From: Pseudothermotoga sp.
GTDB lineage: Bacteria; Thermotogota; Thermotogae; Thermotogales; DSM-5069
NCBI GenBank assembly: GCA_025060105.1
Contig: JANXCS010000001.1
Span: forward strand, 42,282 to 106,281
Direction of reading: 5' to 3'
Length of the DNA: 64,000 nucleotides
The position numbers and the translations under genes are program-made. The notes under the pieces were generated by a model, which worked only from the letters and a program-made list of their open reading frames with translations, had not been told where the DNA came from and searched no databases. Below, in pieces: positions 43,668-52,748 of the stretch. Positions within the stretch are counted from its first letter, which is position 1. Every line of letters begins with the position of its first letter.

Positions 43668-43999
43668 AATTCTCCTTCCTTTGGAACGACACATATGAAA
43701 GACGATGGGGCATTTGAAACGTTGATGAACTGATGTTGCTCGTTGGGAGCTACGTAAACGAAGTGTCCCGGTTCTACCGTTACCTCACCGTCTTGAGAAA
43801 CGACTTTCAATTTGCCCTCGATGACGAACACTTCATGTTCCCAACTGTGTGAGTGAAAGGGTGTGCTTGCGTTAGGCTGTAATGTGAACAATCTGAGCAC
43901 AAAGTTTGGTGCCTCAGTTGGGCTTATGAAAACTCTTTTCAGGACCTTACCATTCATGAGTTTTTGAACTTCAACTTCGTTCACATGTTTAATCCTCAC
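43664..43999 (-). CDS. Small metal-binding cupin (TM1459-like)
   Basis: About 111 residues of a single cupin barrel. Metal ligands are in His-Ser-His-Ser-Trp-Glu-His-Glu (near 50-57) and Asn-Glu-Gln-His-Gln-Phe (near 88). Lys-Arg-Val-Phe-Ile-Ser-Pro-Thr-Glu-Ala-Pro-Asn-Phe-Val and the Pro-Lys-Glu-Gly ending match T. maritima TM1459, a manganese cupin with unknown natural substrate. GTG 43999 follows GGGAGGGATC; the frame extends upstream without signal. Confidence 0.85.
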   Translation of the reverse strand: MRIKHVNEVEVQKLMNGKVLKRVFISPTEAPNFVLRLFTLQPNASTPFHSHSWEHEVFVIEGKLKVVSQDGEVTVEPGHFVYVAPNEQHQFINVSNAPSSFICVVPKEGEF

Positions 44000-44131
44000 A
44001 ATGATCCCTCCCAAGGATATTTTAGAAGAGCAAGTTTGGATTTCGGCGTCAGAAAAATTTTGAAAGGTGTGATCTGACACCCATCACAGATTGGGTTAAA
44101 AACAGTACAATACTCACAGGGGGTGAAAATC

Positions 44132-44398
44132 TTGGAAAAAGTGAGAGTTTGGAAACCCACAAAGAAAGAGATAGAAGAAGCAAGAAAATGGCCTACGTGG
44201 TCGAAAGAGAAAAGCACTTTTGATTGGTACTACGATGAGGATGAACAGTTCTACGTGGTTGAAGGTGAAGTGGAAGTCATACTCGACGATGGTACGAAGG
44301 TTGAGTTTGGATCAGGAGACATGGTGAGATTCAAGGCTGGAACGAGGTGTGTTTGGAACGTGAAAAGGGACATCTTCAAACATTACAAGTTGGGTTGA
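44132..44398 (+). CDS. Small cupin of the DUF861/EutQ-like type (TM1112-like)
   Basis: About 88 residues. Trp-Pro-Thr-Trp near 20, Phe-Asp-Trp-Tyr-Tyr-Asp near 31, Val-Val-Glu-Gly-Glu-Val-Glu-Val near 42 and Arg-Cys-Val-Trp-Asn-Val near 71 match T. maritima TM1112, whose structure is a cupin barrel without a clear metal site. Function unknown. TTG 44132 has GGGGGTGA five bases upstream. Divergent from the other cupin with ~130 bases between. Confidence 0.85.
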   Translation: MEKVRVWKPTKKEIEEARKWPTWSKEKSTFDWYYDEDEQFYVVEGEVEVILDDGTKVEFGSGDMVRFKAGTRCVWNVKRDIFKHYKLG

Positions 44399-44405
44399 AA
44401 AATAT

Positions 44406-44436
44406 GGGCGATCTTTCGATCGCCCAAGTACACTTT
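44406..44436 (+). terminator. Hairpin after the TM1112-like cupin gene
   Basis: Perfect stem GGGCGAT/ATCGCCC (44406-44412, 44419-44425), extendable by one pair, seven bases after the stop codon. The downstream T run is late and short (ACACTTTTAT), so termination may be partial. Confidence 0.6.
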
Positions 44437-44475
44437 TATCCGTGCATCTATGTCGTCAAAGGAGGGTGGGGGGTC

Positions 44476-44547
44476 TTGCCCTGGTTCCACAACTTAGACG
44501 TTCACGTTTATTGGCGAGTTCAGGTTGCGTTTGTAAATTCGTTGTGA
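44476..44547 (+). CDS. Possible 23-codon leader ORF upstream of agmatine deiminase
   Basis: TTG 44476-44478 is six bases after a very strong AAAGGAGGGTG site and opens a 23-codon frame rich in aromatic and Val residues (Met-Pro-Trp-Phe-His-Asn-Leu-Asp...), stopping 18 bases before the aguA GTG. A strong site ahead of so short a frame may mark a leader peptide or regulatory element. Not otherwise supported. Confidence 0.3.
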   Translation: MPWFHNLDVHVYWRVQVAFVNSL

Positions 44548-44565
44548 ACTGGAAGGTGACTCACT

Positions 44566-45657
44566 GTGAACATCCTCAAGGGGACGCCCAGGTGTGATGG
44601 TTTTAGAATGCCCGCCGAGTTTGAACCACACAAAGGTTGTTGGATGATCTGGCCTGAGAGAACGGATATCTGGCGTTGTGGAGCGAAACTTGCTCAAGAA
44701 GTTTTCGTGAAGGTTGCTGAATCTATAAGCCAATTTGAAAAAGTCACCATGTGTGTTTCTCACAATCAGTATTTCAACGCGAGGATGAAATTGCCTGCGC
44801 AAATTAGAGTCCTTGAAATGTCAAGTAACGATGCGTGGATGAGGGACGTCGGTCCAACTTTCGTTGTGAACGATGATGGTGAGGTTCGTGCCGTACGATG
44901 GAAGTTCAACGCTTGGGGTGGGATATATTTTCCTTGGGATAAGGATGAATTGATCGCGTTGAAAATAGCAGATATTGAAAATATTGATTGCTATGAAGCA
45001 CCTATCGTGCTCGAAGGTGGTTCCATAGACACCGACGGTGAAGGGACGCTCATAACCACCGAAGAGTGTCTTCTCAATCCAAACAGGAACCCGGGTTTTA
45101 CCAAACAGCAGATAGAACAGGTGTTGAAAGATTATCTCGGTGTTGAAAAAATCATCTGGTTGAAACGCGGGGTTTACAACGACGAAACCAGTGGGCACGT
45201 GGACAATCTGTGTAGATTTGTCAAACCCGCCGAAGTCGTTCTGACGTGGACCTTTGACAAGAACGATCCACAGTACCAAATAAGTAGAGAAAACTACGAA
45301 ATACTTTTGAAAGAAACAGACGCGAAGGGAAGAAAATTCAAGATTCATATGATTCATCAGCCTTCTCCGATTCATCTAACGGAAGAAGATGTTTCTACAA
45401 TAGATTTCGCAGAGAAAACTCTCAGAAAGCCTCCTGGGTACAGATTACCCGCTTCCTACGTGAATTTCTACTTTGCGAACGGTGCGTTGATTGTTCCGAT
45501 CTACAACGATCCGAAAGATGAGGAAGCTCTGGCGAAATTTCGGGAGATTTTTCCAGAAAGGAAGATCGTTGGGGTGTATGCAAAAGAAATTTTGCTTGGA
45601 GGAGGAGCGATCCATTGTATAACACTTCAACAGCCTTTGGGGGTGAAAAGATGTTGA
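44566..45657 (+). CDS. aguA: Agmatine deiminase
   Basis: A 363-residue enzyme of the peptidylarginine deiminase fold that converts agmatine to N-carbamoylputrescine and ammonia, a step in polyamine synthesis or arginine use. Catalytic Cys in Gly-Gly-Gly-Ala-Ile-His-Cys near 351-357; Trp-Met-Arg-Asp-Val-Gly-Pro-Thr near 90-97; Glu-Gly-Gly-Ser near 152; Gly-His-Val-Asp near 210. GTG start with GGAAGGTGA upstream. Its 3' end overlaps the SDR gene by seven bases. Confidence 0.95.
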   Translation: MNILKGTPRCDGFRMPAEFEPHKGCWMIWPERTDIWRCGAKLAQEVFVKVAESISQFEKVTMCVSHNQYFNARMKLPAQIRVLEMSSNDAWMRDVGPTFVVNDDGEVRAVRWKFNAWGGIYFPWDKDELIALKIADIENIDCYEAPIVLEGGSIDTDGEGTLITTEECLLNPNRNPGFTKQQIEQVLKDYLGVEKIIWLKRGVYNDETSGHVDNLCRFVKPAEVVLTWTFDKNDPQYQISRENYEILLKETDAKGRKFKIHMIHQPSPIHLTEEDVSTIDFAEKTLRKPPGYRLPASYVNFYFANGALIVPIYNDPKDEEALAKFREIFPERKIVGVYAKEILLGGGAIHCITLQQPLGVKRC

Positions 45658-46421
45658 AAAATAAAGTGGTCATCGTCACGGGTGGTGGGCAAGGCATAGG
45701 TGCCGCGATATCACAGTCTTTTGCGGAGGTAGGTGCGAAAGTGGTGATCGCTGAAATAGATGAGGAGTCCGGAAGCGAGCGTGAAAGGATGCTGAAGAGG
45801 AATGGTTACGAGGTGAGTTTCATAAAAACCGATGTTTCCGATGAGTCTTCTGTCAGATCCATGGTTGAACGAACTGTTTCGTTGTACGGTGGGATCGATG
45901 TGCTGGTGAACAATGCGGCGATCAGCTCTACAAAGAGTATTTTCGAAAGAACACTGGAAGAGTGGGAAAAGGTCATCAGAGTGAATTTGACAGGCCCTTA
46001 TTTGTGTTCTCGCTACTGTGCGGAACAGATGATCAAAAGAAGTGAAGGTGTGATAATCAATATTGCTAGTACAAGGGCTTTCATGTCTGAGCCGGATACA
46101 GAACCTTACTCTGCATCGAAAGGTGGTGTCGTTGCATTGACGCATTCACTCGCGATCAGTTTGGCGAAATATCGAATAAGAGTTGTCTGCATAAGCCCAG
46201 GTTGGATCGAAACTTCCCATTGGAAAAAAGACTCCCTCAGGAGAGAACCACAATTAAGAACCATCGACCATGAGCAACATCCGGCTGGTCGGGTTGGTGA
46301 TCCGATGGACATAGCCAATCTGTGTTTGTTCCTCGCAGATAATGAAAAAGCAGGTTTCATAACTGGTGTCAACATCATCGTCGATGGTGGCATGACAGTG
46401 AAAATGATCTATGCAGAATAG
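45651..46421 (+). CDS. Short-chain dehydrogenase/reductase
   Basis: About 256 residues of a classical SDR. NAD(P) loop Thr-Gly-Gly-Gly-Gln-Gly-Ile-Gly near 11-18, Asp at the end of the second strand region (Ala-Glu-Ile-Asp), Asn-Asn-Ala-Ala near 87, active-site Ser near 140 and Tyr-Ser-Ala-Ser-Lys near 153-157. Substrate unknown, possibly a sugar or polyol. ATG 45651 has GGGGGTGAAAAG directly upstream. Probably cotranscribed with aguA. Confidence 0.9.
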   Translation: MLKNKVVIVTGGGQGIGAAISQSFAEVGAKVVIAEIDEESGSERERMLKRNGYEVSFIKTDVSDESSVRSMVERTVSLYGGIDVLVNNAAISSTKSIFERTLEEWEKVIRVNLTGPYLCSRYCAEQMIKRSEGVIINIASTRAFMSEPDTEPYSASKGGVVALTHSLAISLAKYRIRVVCISPGWIETSHWKKDSLRREPQLRTIDHEQHPAGRVGDPMDIANLCLFLADNEKAGFITGVNIIVDGGMTVKMIYAE

Positions 46422-47042
46422 ATTTTTGGTTCACATCTTCAATTGTTCCCACATCGTTTGGCGAAAAGTGATTCAAGCTCATCGAGCTCACGATTCCTAA
46501 CTCGATTCAGTCTTTTGATCTTTGATTTTTTCTTCTCCGTCCATGGAGAAGCCCTTCTAAACAAGCGCAAGCAAATGTTATTCGCCTAGAATGTTTTACA
46601 ATGCGTGGTGTGAGTGCTCCATCGAGATTGTGAACGACCAAAAAGACCTTTCTCAGGCTGCACTGGAATGGTTTTTAAAAGACCCCATCGCCACAATGAC
46701 ATCTTTATTGTTTCATCCAGCGTTGTGGATGTCTTGCCCATCTCAAAGTTTTTCGTTATAAACTTTGACGTATTTGTTTGTGTATGTCACGATTTACCAG
46801 ACTCCAAGCGATTCTTTTGAAAAGTTTGTTGAGATCTATGGACTCATTTTTGTCTTCCGATCCTGAGTCGTGCGCGGGGACGATCATAGAAGATGGGCCT
46901 TCCACTTTCCAAACGCGAGTAAGGTTTCCAAGAAGAAGATAAAATTTCACATTGATCACAACGCTCTTGAAATAGAGCACAAAGGTTAAGTTATGTGCGA
47001 ATCACTGTCAAATCGGCAGTGTTCGATTCAGAAGCGAAAGGT
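46422..47042. other. 620-bp region without a clear gene
   Basis: AT-rich and mostly free of long frames. It contains a short minus-strand ORF (46756-46980) and a CTTCTCC...GGAGAAG inverted repeat at 46532-46551 whose T run lies on the wrong side for a terminator. It separates the plus-strand aguA/SDR unit from the end of the eight-gene minus-strand operon, so leftward read-through is possible. Confidence 0.5.
46756..46980 (-). CDS. Short ORF or gene remnant
   Basis: A 74-codon frame with a reasonable composition in its second half (Leu-Phe-Lys-Arg-Ile-Ala-Trp-Ser-Leu-Val-Asn-Arg-Asp-Ile-His). There is no ribosome binding site at the first GTG/ATG and no family match. It may be the decayed end of a gene in a 620-bp gene-poor stretch. 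Confidence 0.25.
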   Translation of the reverse strand: MLYFKSVVINVKFYLLLGNLTRVWKVEGPSSMIVPAHDSGSEDKNESIDLNKLFKRIAWSLVNRDIHKQIRQSL

Positions 47043-48077
47043 TCATCGGCTGAATTTTCTGAAGAGTTTTTCGAATATGTTCAGAGCCTCTTCTATGTCT
47101 TTTCTCGAAACATCCTTGTGAGTGACGAGCCTTATTGAAGATTCAGAGATTGTATTCGAAAGTATTCCATTCTCCTCCATTATTTTCACGAATCGAGATG
47201 CATCGACACTCAAATTACTCGTTTCCAAGATCACCATGTTCGTTTCAACTTCTTCTGGGTTCACCATGTAACCAATCTCTTTCAGTTTCGTGGCGAGGAA
47301 CTTAGCGTTGTCATGATCTTCTTTCAAACGGTCTACCATCTTCGTCAAAGCTACAATACCAGCGGCAGCCAAAATGCCTGCCTGCCTCATGCCCCCACCG
47401 AGCATTTTTCGAGCCTTTCGGGCTTTCTCTATGAACTGTTTTTCTCCTACGACCAAGGATCCCACAGGTGCACAGAGTCCTTTCGATAAGCAAAACATCA
47501 CAGAATCTGCGTACTTGGCATATTCCTTAACCGGTATACCTGAAGCAACAGAGGCATTGAATATTCTGGCTCCGTCTATATGAACACTTACATCGTATTC
47601 CTTAGCGATGTTGCGTATAGCCTTTATGTTCTCTATAGGGATTACTTTTCCACCGGAACGGTTGTGTGTGTTTTCAATCACTATCAAAGATGTTCTTGGA
47701 AAATGAATGTTCTTTGGCCTGATAGCTTTCCTCACATCCTCTGGATCCATCGCCCCGTTTCTTCCTTTTATGGGATGAGGCATGACGGCTGAAAGAACCG
47801 AGAGAGCACCCACTTCGTACCAGAAGATGTGACTGTCCGCTTCCAGGATCACTTCGTCCCCACGCTGAGTGTGGGCCATTATACTCACTTGATTGCCCAT
47901 TGTTCCAGATGGAACAAATAGGGCGGCCTCTTTACCAAACATCTCTGCCGAGATTCTTTCGAGTTCATTAACCGTTGGATCCTCGCCATAGACATCGTCT
48001 CCAACTTCGGCCTGAGCCATGGCTCGTCGCATTTCTTCCGTTGGCTTTGTGACGGTGTCCGAGCGTAGATCTATCAT
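47043..48077 (-). CDS. ltaA: L-threonine / L-allo-threonine aldolase
   Basis: A 344-residue PLP enzyme splitting threonine to glycine and acetaldehyde. [10 protein letters not shown] near 3-12, [10 protein letters not shown] near 26-35, Asp-Gly-Ala-Arg near 168, and the PLP lysine in Cys-Leu-Ser-Lys-Gly near 196-200 with Ala-Pro-Val-Gly-Ser after it. T. maritima TM1744 is the structural model of the family. Last gene of the eight-gene operon, seven bases after the aminoacylase stop. Confidence 0.94.
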   Translation of the reverse strand: MIDLRSDTVTKPTEEMRRAMAQAEVGDDVYGEDPTVNELERISAEMFGKEAALFVPSGTMGNQVSIMAHTQRGDEVILEADSHIFWYEVGALSVLSAVMPHPIKGRNGAMDPEDVRKAIRPKNIHFPRTSLIVIENTHNRSGGKVIPIENIKAIRNIAKEYDVSVHIDGARIFNASVASGIPVKEYAKYADSVMFCLSKGLCAPVGSLVVGEKQFIEKARKARKMLGGGMRQAGILAAAGIVALTKMVDRLKEDHDNAKFLATKLKEIGYMVNPEEVETNMVILETSNLSVDASRFVKIMEENGILSNTISESSIRLVTHKDVSRKDIEEALNIFEKLFRKFSR

Positions 48078-48084
48078 TTTATCC

Positions 48085-49665
48085 CTACTTTCTCAGAACC
48101 TTTCCCGGTCTTTCACCAGTGAGTTGTTCATCGCGTACAACTGGTATCCCGTTCACCAGTACATGAACGATGCCCTTTGGATAGCATTTTGGATCTTCAA
48201 AATCGGCGAGATCTTGGACATGCTCTAGGTCGAAAACGACCAAATCTGCAACCATTCCGGGTCTCAAGACCCCTCTATCAAGCAACCCTATTCTGCTTGC
48301 GGGAAAACTGGTCATCTTCCGAACAGCTTCCTCAACACTCAAGAGTTTCGATTCTCGCACGTAGTGCGCCAAAACTCTTGGAAATGTGCCGAAATTTCTT
48401 GGATGAGGATGTCCTTTCGACAGAATTCCAGAGGTTGAAAGCGCACTTCCGTCTGAACCTATCATGGAATAAGGACTTTTGATGACCAATTTCACGTCTT
48501 CTTCATCCATGGCAAATCGCATCATGCCAACTTTCGCGCGTTCTTCAACGATCAAATCGAAGGCCACCTCTAGTGGGGTTTTGTTCAAAAATCTTGCTAT
48601 CTCTGCCAAGCTTTTTCCTTGAAAAACTCTGTTCTTTTCACTGGAAACGTAAGTTATGTATATCTTTTCGTAACCTCCCATGTCCCTCTGGACTGAATCG
48701 ATTTGTTGTTCGATTTTCTTTCTTGTATTTCCATTTTTGAGTCTTTCGATCATCTTTTCAATGCCGCCTTCGTGGACCCAATCAGGCAAGATTGCGTCGA
48801 GATCAGTGGCAGTGGCAATGTAAGGATACACATCACAGGTGATGTCATAACCTTTTGATCTTGTTTCTTCTATGAGTTTGAGAGTTTCTTTCACCTTTCC
48901 GAAGTATTTCTGACCACAAGCTTTGTGATGAGATATTTGCACAGCAACGGCGCTTTTCTTTCCAATTTCTATCGCCTCTTCCACGGATTCAACGAGCTTT
49001 GAACTTTCGTTCCTCATGTGAGTCGCATAAAAGCCGTTGTGTTTCGCAACCACTTTACACAATTCGAAAATCTCCTCCGTACTCGCGTAACTTCCAGGAG
49101 GGTATATCAATCCCGTACTGAGCCCAAACGCTCCTTGTTTCATCGAGTCATCGACGAGTTTTTTCATATACCTCATCTCAACGGGAGTTGGTTTCCTATT
49201 CTCATATCCCATAACTGATTTTCTTATCGTGCCGTGGCCCACGAGCATAGCGTAATTTATGGCAGGTCGAGTGTTTTCAAGTGCAGCCAAGTACTCTTCA
49301 ACGCTTTGCCAGCCAGCTTCCATTCCATACATTTCCTTGTGGTATTTTTTTGCTTCTTCGAGCGCTTCTCCGAGTAAGGGTGCCAATGAGTAACCGCAGT
49401 TTCCCACGAGTTCCGTGGTTACACCTTGTTTGACCTTACTTTCACAGAAAGGATTTACGAACGGTGAAAAATCAGAATGGCTGTGTATATCGATGAAACC
49501 TGGGCAGACAAACATACCTTTTGCATCGATAACAAGTCTTGCCTTTTTTCTTCTCAAATTGCCAATCTCGACGATTTTTCCATTCTTTACAGCTACGTCT
49601 GCGTGAAACCAAGGACTACCAGTCCCATCCACCACCATGCCATTGATCAAAAGCACGTCGAACAT
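48085..49665 (-). CDS. N-acyl-D-amino-acid deacylase (D-aminoacylase) family amidohydrolase
   Basis: A 526-residue amidohydrolase. Metal-site motif Asp-Ile-His-Ser-His-Ser-Asp near 59-65, Gly-Asn-Cys-Gly-Tyr-Ser near 92 (Cys metal ligand in the family), Ala-Thr-His-Met-Arg-Asn-Glu near 213, Gln-Ile-Ser-His-His-Lys near 245, and Gly-Ser-Asp-Gly near 370. It probably releases D-amino acids from N-acyl derivatives, useful for peptidoglycan or peptide salvage. ATG start; 36 bases after leuS and eight before the aldolase gene. Confidence 0.88.
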   Translation of the reverse strand: MFDVLLINGMVVDGTGSPWFHADVAVKNGKIVEIGNLRRKKARLVIDAKGMFVCPGFIDIHSHSDFSPFVNPFCESKVKQGVTTELVGNCGYSLAPLLGEALEEAKKYHKEMYGMEAGWQSVEEYLAALENTRPAINYAMLVGHGTIRKSVMGYENRKPTPVEMRYMKKLVDDSMKQGAFGLSTGLIYPPGSYASTEEIFELCKVVAKHNGFYATHMRNESSKLVESVEEAIEIGKKSAVAVQISHHKACGQKYFGKVKETLKLIEETRSKGYDITCDVYPYIATATDLDAILPDWVHEGGIEKMIERLKNGNTRKKIEQQIDSVQRDMGGYEKIYITYVSSEKNRVFQGKSLAEIARFLNKTPLEVAFDLIVEERAKVGMMRFAMDEEDVKLVIKSPYSMIGSDGSALSTSGILSKGHPHPRNFGTFPRVLAHYVRESKLLSVEEAVRKMTSFPASRIGLLDRGVLRPGMVADLVVFDLEHVQDLADFEDPKCYPKGIVHVLVNGIPVVRDEQLTGERPGKVLRK

Positions 49666-49701
49666 GAGACCACCTCAGTTAAAAAATGTGCGATCGCGTG
49701 A

Positions 49702-52149
49702 TCACACTATGATGTTCAGCAGCCTTTTAGGTACATATACGGCATCTTTTGGAGAACCGTTCACAAACTTTTTAATTTTTTCGCTTTGAAGTGCTATTTT
49801 CAGTGCCTCTTCTTTACCTGCATCTATCGGAACTTTTATCCTATCTCTCAGTTTGCCGTTCACCTGCACTGCGATTTCTATTTCTTCAACCTTCAGAGCT
49901 TCTGGATCGTACAGTGGCCAAGATTCTTCCATAACCGATGTTGTCTTTCCCATAGCATGCCAGAGTTCCTCTGCAAAATGCGGTGCAAAAGGAGATATCA
50001 TGAGAGCGAACTTTTCTGCGAATTCCTTGAGCAATTTGACGTTCCATTCCTTTTCCGGAACGTCCTGAAGATAGCTAGACACGTCGTTGACGAGTTCCAT
50101 TAAGCCACTGATGGCAGTGTTGAATTTGAATCCGCCTTCCATGTCTTGAGTTATCTTCAAAAGGGCTGTGTGAAGTTTTCTTCTGAGTTCTCTTTCTCTC
50201 GAGCCAAGTTCTGAAGAAGGCGAATCTGGTAAGGAAATGATCTTATCAAGTAAATTCCACGCTCTCTTGATGAACCTGTGTACGCCCTCGATGCCGGCAT
50301 CGCTCCATTCAGCATCCTTTTCGGGTGGTCCCATGAACAAGATATAGAGTCTCAGCGTGTCAGCTCCATATTCTTCTATCATGTCATCCGGTGAGACCAC
50401 GTTACCTTTACTTTTGCTCATCTTGGCGCCATCTTTGTATATCATGCCCTGGGTGAACAAATTGGTGAAAGGCTCATCGAAACTGAGATAACCAAGATCG
50501 TGTAACACCTTGGTGATGAATCTCGAGTAAAGCAGGTGCAATATCGCATGCTCCACGCCACCAACATACTGATCAACTGGTAACCAATAGTCAACATCTT
50601 CCTTTTTGAATGGCGCATCATTCAGATCAGGATTCACATATCTGAGGAAGTACCAAGATGAGTCGACGAAAGTGTCCATCGTGTCAACTTCACGCGTGGC
50701 TGGGCCACCGCACTTTGGGCAAGTTGTTCTTTTGAACTCTTCTTTCAGTGCGAGCGGTGATTGACCCGTCGGGAGGAACTCAACATCGTATGGCAGTGTT
50801 ACCGGTAGGTCTTTCTCCGGTACCGGAACGATACCACACTTTTCGCAATACACGATCGGTATGGGAGCACCCCAGTATCTCTGTCGCGAGATGAGCCAAT
50901 CTCTGAGTTTGTACTGTACGGAGCGTGTACCAATTTTCTTGTTTTCGAGCCACTCGATCACTTTTTCCATTTCTTCCGGAACTTTCGTTCCATTCAATGG
51001 TCCACTGTTCACCATCACCCCTGGGCCGTCATAGGCTTTATCCTCATTGAAAGGCTCAACTGGCTGTATGACTTGTTTTATCTTAATGCCATACTTCTTT
51101 GCAAATTCATAATCCCTCTGATCGTGCGCCGGTACACCCATGATCGCGCCTGTACCGTACTCCATCAGGATGTAGTTAGCCACATAGATAGGAACTCTCT
51201 CGTCGTTGACTGGGTTTATTGCATATCTACCTGTGAAAAATCCTTCTTTTTCAGCTTCAAGTGCACTTCTTCGATGTCTATCTTGTTTACTCACGTGCGT
51301 GAGGAATTTTTCTAAATCGTGCTTCAGCTCGGGAAGGACTATCTGCTCAACGAGTGGAGACTCGGGAGCAAGTGCCATGAAGGTTACTCCCCAGAGTGTG
51401 TCAGGCCTCGTGGTGAATACCTCTATGCTTAAGTCGAGATCTTCAACTTTGAATTTCAACTTCGCCCCTTTACTTTCACCGATCCAATTTCTTTGCATTA
51501 TTTTCACGTGTTCTGGCCAGCCAGTGAGCTTATCCAGATCCTTCAAGAGTCTTTCAGCGTAATCGGTTATCTTGAAAAACCATTGTTCCAAATGCTTAAT
51601 CGTGATGGACGTTCCACAACGCTCGCACCGGCCATCCTTCACCTGCTCGTTCGCTAACGAAGTCATGCACTTGGGGCACCAATTCACAGCAGCCTTTTTC
51701 TTGTAAGCGAGCCCAGCTTCGTAGAGTTTGAGAAAGACCCATTCTGTCCACTTGTAGTAAGGTTCTAAACAAGTGATCACTTCTCTGTCCCAATCGTAAC
51801 TGATCCCAAGACGTTTTATCTGCCTTCTGATAGTATTGATGTTGTTTAGAGTCCAGTCTTTTGGGTGGATCTTTCTTTCTATCGCAGCATTTTCTGCTGG
51901 AAGTCCAAAGGCATCGTAACCAAAAGGATGAAGCACGTTGTAACCACGCATGCGTTTGTACCTCGCCACGGCGTCTCCTATGACGTAGTTTTTCACATGA
52001 CCTACGTGCAGTGTCCCAGAAGGATATGGGAACATAACGAGCATGTAGTATTTTGGTTTTTCAGAGCGTTGAGGTGTTTTGAACAAGCCTCTCTCTTCCC
52101 AATATCTCTGCCATTTTGGTTCTATCTCACTCGGTTCATATCTCAGCAC
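49702..52149 (-). CDS. leuS: Leucyl-tRNA synthetase
   Basis: An 815-residue class I synthetase. Pro-Tyr-Pro-Ser-Gly-x-Leu-His-Val-Gly-His (HIGH-type) near 41-51, zinc-type Cys-Pro-Lys-Cys...Cys-Glu-Arg-Cys near 158-178, editing domain (about 220-410, Thr-Thr-Arg-Pro-Asp-Thr near 246), and Lys-Met-Ser-Lys-Ser-Lys-Gly-Asn near 575-582. Full length for the bacterial type. Fifteen bases after rdgB; GGAGGTGGT lies before the start. Confidence 0.97.
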   Translation of the reverse strand: MLRYEPSEIEPKWQRYWEERGLFKTPQRSEKPKYYMLVMFPYPSGTLHVGHVKNYVIGDAVARYKRMRGYNVLHPFGYDAFGLPAENAAIERKIHPKDWTLNNINTIRRQIKRLGISYDWDREVITCLEPYYKWTEWVFLKLYEAGLAYKKKAAVNWCPKCMTSLANEQVKDGRCERCGTSITIKHLEQWFFKITDYAERLLKDLDKLTGWPEHVKIMQRNWIGESKGAKLKFKVEDLDLSIEVFTTRPDTLWGVTFMALAPESPLVEQIVLPELKHDLEKFLTHVSKQDRHRRSALEAEKEGFFTGRYAINPVNDERVPIYVANYILMEYGTGAIMGVPAHDQRDYEFAKKYGIKIKQVIQPVEPFNEDKAYDGPGVMVNSGPLNGTKVPEEMEKVIEWLENKKIGTRSVQYKLRDWLISRQRYWGAPIPIVYCEKCGIVPVPEKDLPVTLPYDVEFLPTGQSPLALKEEFKRTTCPKCGGPATREVDTMDTFVDSSWYFLRYVNPDLNDAPFKKEDVDYWLPVDQYVGGVEHAILHLLYSRFITKVLHDLGYLSFDEPFTNLFTQGMIYKDGAKMSKSKGNVVSPDDMIEEYGADTLRLYILFMGPPEKDAEWSDAGIEGVHRFIKRAWNLLDKIISLPDSPSSELGSRERELRRKLHTALLKITQDMEGGFKFNTAISGLMELVNDVSSYLQDVPEKEWNVKLLKEFAEKFALMISPFAPHFAEELWHAMGKTTSVMEESWPLYDPEALKVEEIEIAVQVNGKLRDRIKVPIDAGKEEALKIALQSEKIKKFVNGSPKDAVYVPKRLLNIIV

Positions 52150-52163
52150 GAGACCACCTCCAA

Positions 52164-52748
52164 TTACTTGGCTAAAATTATAACATTCAGAATAGAAAAA
52201 AGTTTGGAAAAAGCCTTGTATCTGTGACTCATGGTGTGCTTTTCTTCACCAAGTTCACCGAAAGTTTTTGAAAAACCTACGGGAACGAAAATGGGATCGT
52301 AACCAAAACCAAAGTTGCCTCGAATCTCTTTGGATATGTGTCCTTCCACAGTTCCCTCGACGCATACAAGGAGTTTTTCTTTTGGATCGTAGTAAGAAGC
52401 GGCACAAACGAAACGCGCATTTCTGTTTGTCTTACCTTCGAGCATTCTCAAAATCATCTGCATTTTTTCGTTGTAACTGGTACCTGGCATGAACCGAGCC
52501 GAGCGAATACCTGGAAAACCGTTCAAAGCGTCTATCACTAAGCCCGAATCGTCGGCAATTGTTGGTAAACTGGAAAGATTCGCATAGAAAACAGCTTTCT
52601 TCGAAGCATTTTCCATAAAGGTTTCACCGTTTTCTTCTATTTCCTGATCGATCCCCAGATCGTCCAGTGTAACTACCTTCAGATCTTTTGGGACGAATCG
52701 CTTGATTTCCTCCATTTTGTGTTTATTCTTTGTTGCTAACAAGAGCAT
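52164..52748 (-). CDS. rdgB: XTP/dITP pyrophosphatase (RdgB/HAM1)
   Basis: A 194-residue house-cleaning enzyme that hydrolyses XTP, ITP and dITP. Ala-Thr-Lys-Asn-Lys-His-Lys near 5-11, Glu-Asn-Gly-Glu-Thr-Phe-Met-Glu-Asn-Ala near 38, Ala-Asp-Asp-Ser-Gly-Leu near 64-69, Phe-Gly-Tyr-Asp-Pro-Ile-Phe near 146, and Ser-His-Arg near 174. The start overlaps the rpe end by 13 bases. Confidence 0.95.
   Translation of the reverse strand: MLLLATKNKHKMEEIKRFVPKDLKVVTLDDLGIDQEIEENGETFMENASKKAVFYANLSSLPTIADDSGLVIDALNGFPGIRSARFMPGTSYNEKMQMILRMLEGKTNRNARFVCAASYYDPKEKLLVCVEGTVEGHISKEIRGNFGFGYDPIFVPVGFSKTFGELGEEKHTMSHRYKAFSKLFSILNVIILAK

Noticed and set aside
44347-44475. Upstream extension of the small ORF before aguA
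   Set aside because: It reads through the cupin stop in another frame and through the hairpin; only the last 23 codons follow a ribosome binding site.
46532-46551. CTTCTCC-N6-GGAGAAG inverted repeat as terminator
   Set aside because: The T run precedes the stem on the plus strand and is an A run after the stem on the minus strand, so it fits neither direction.
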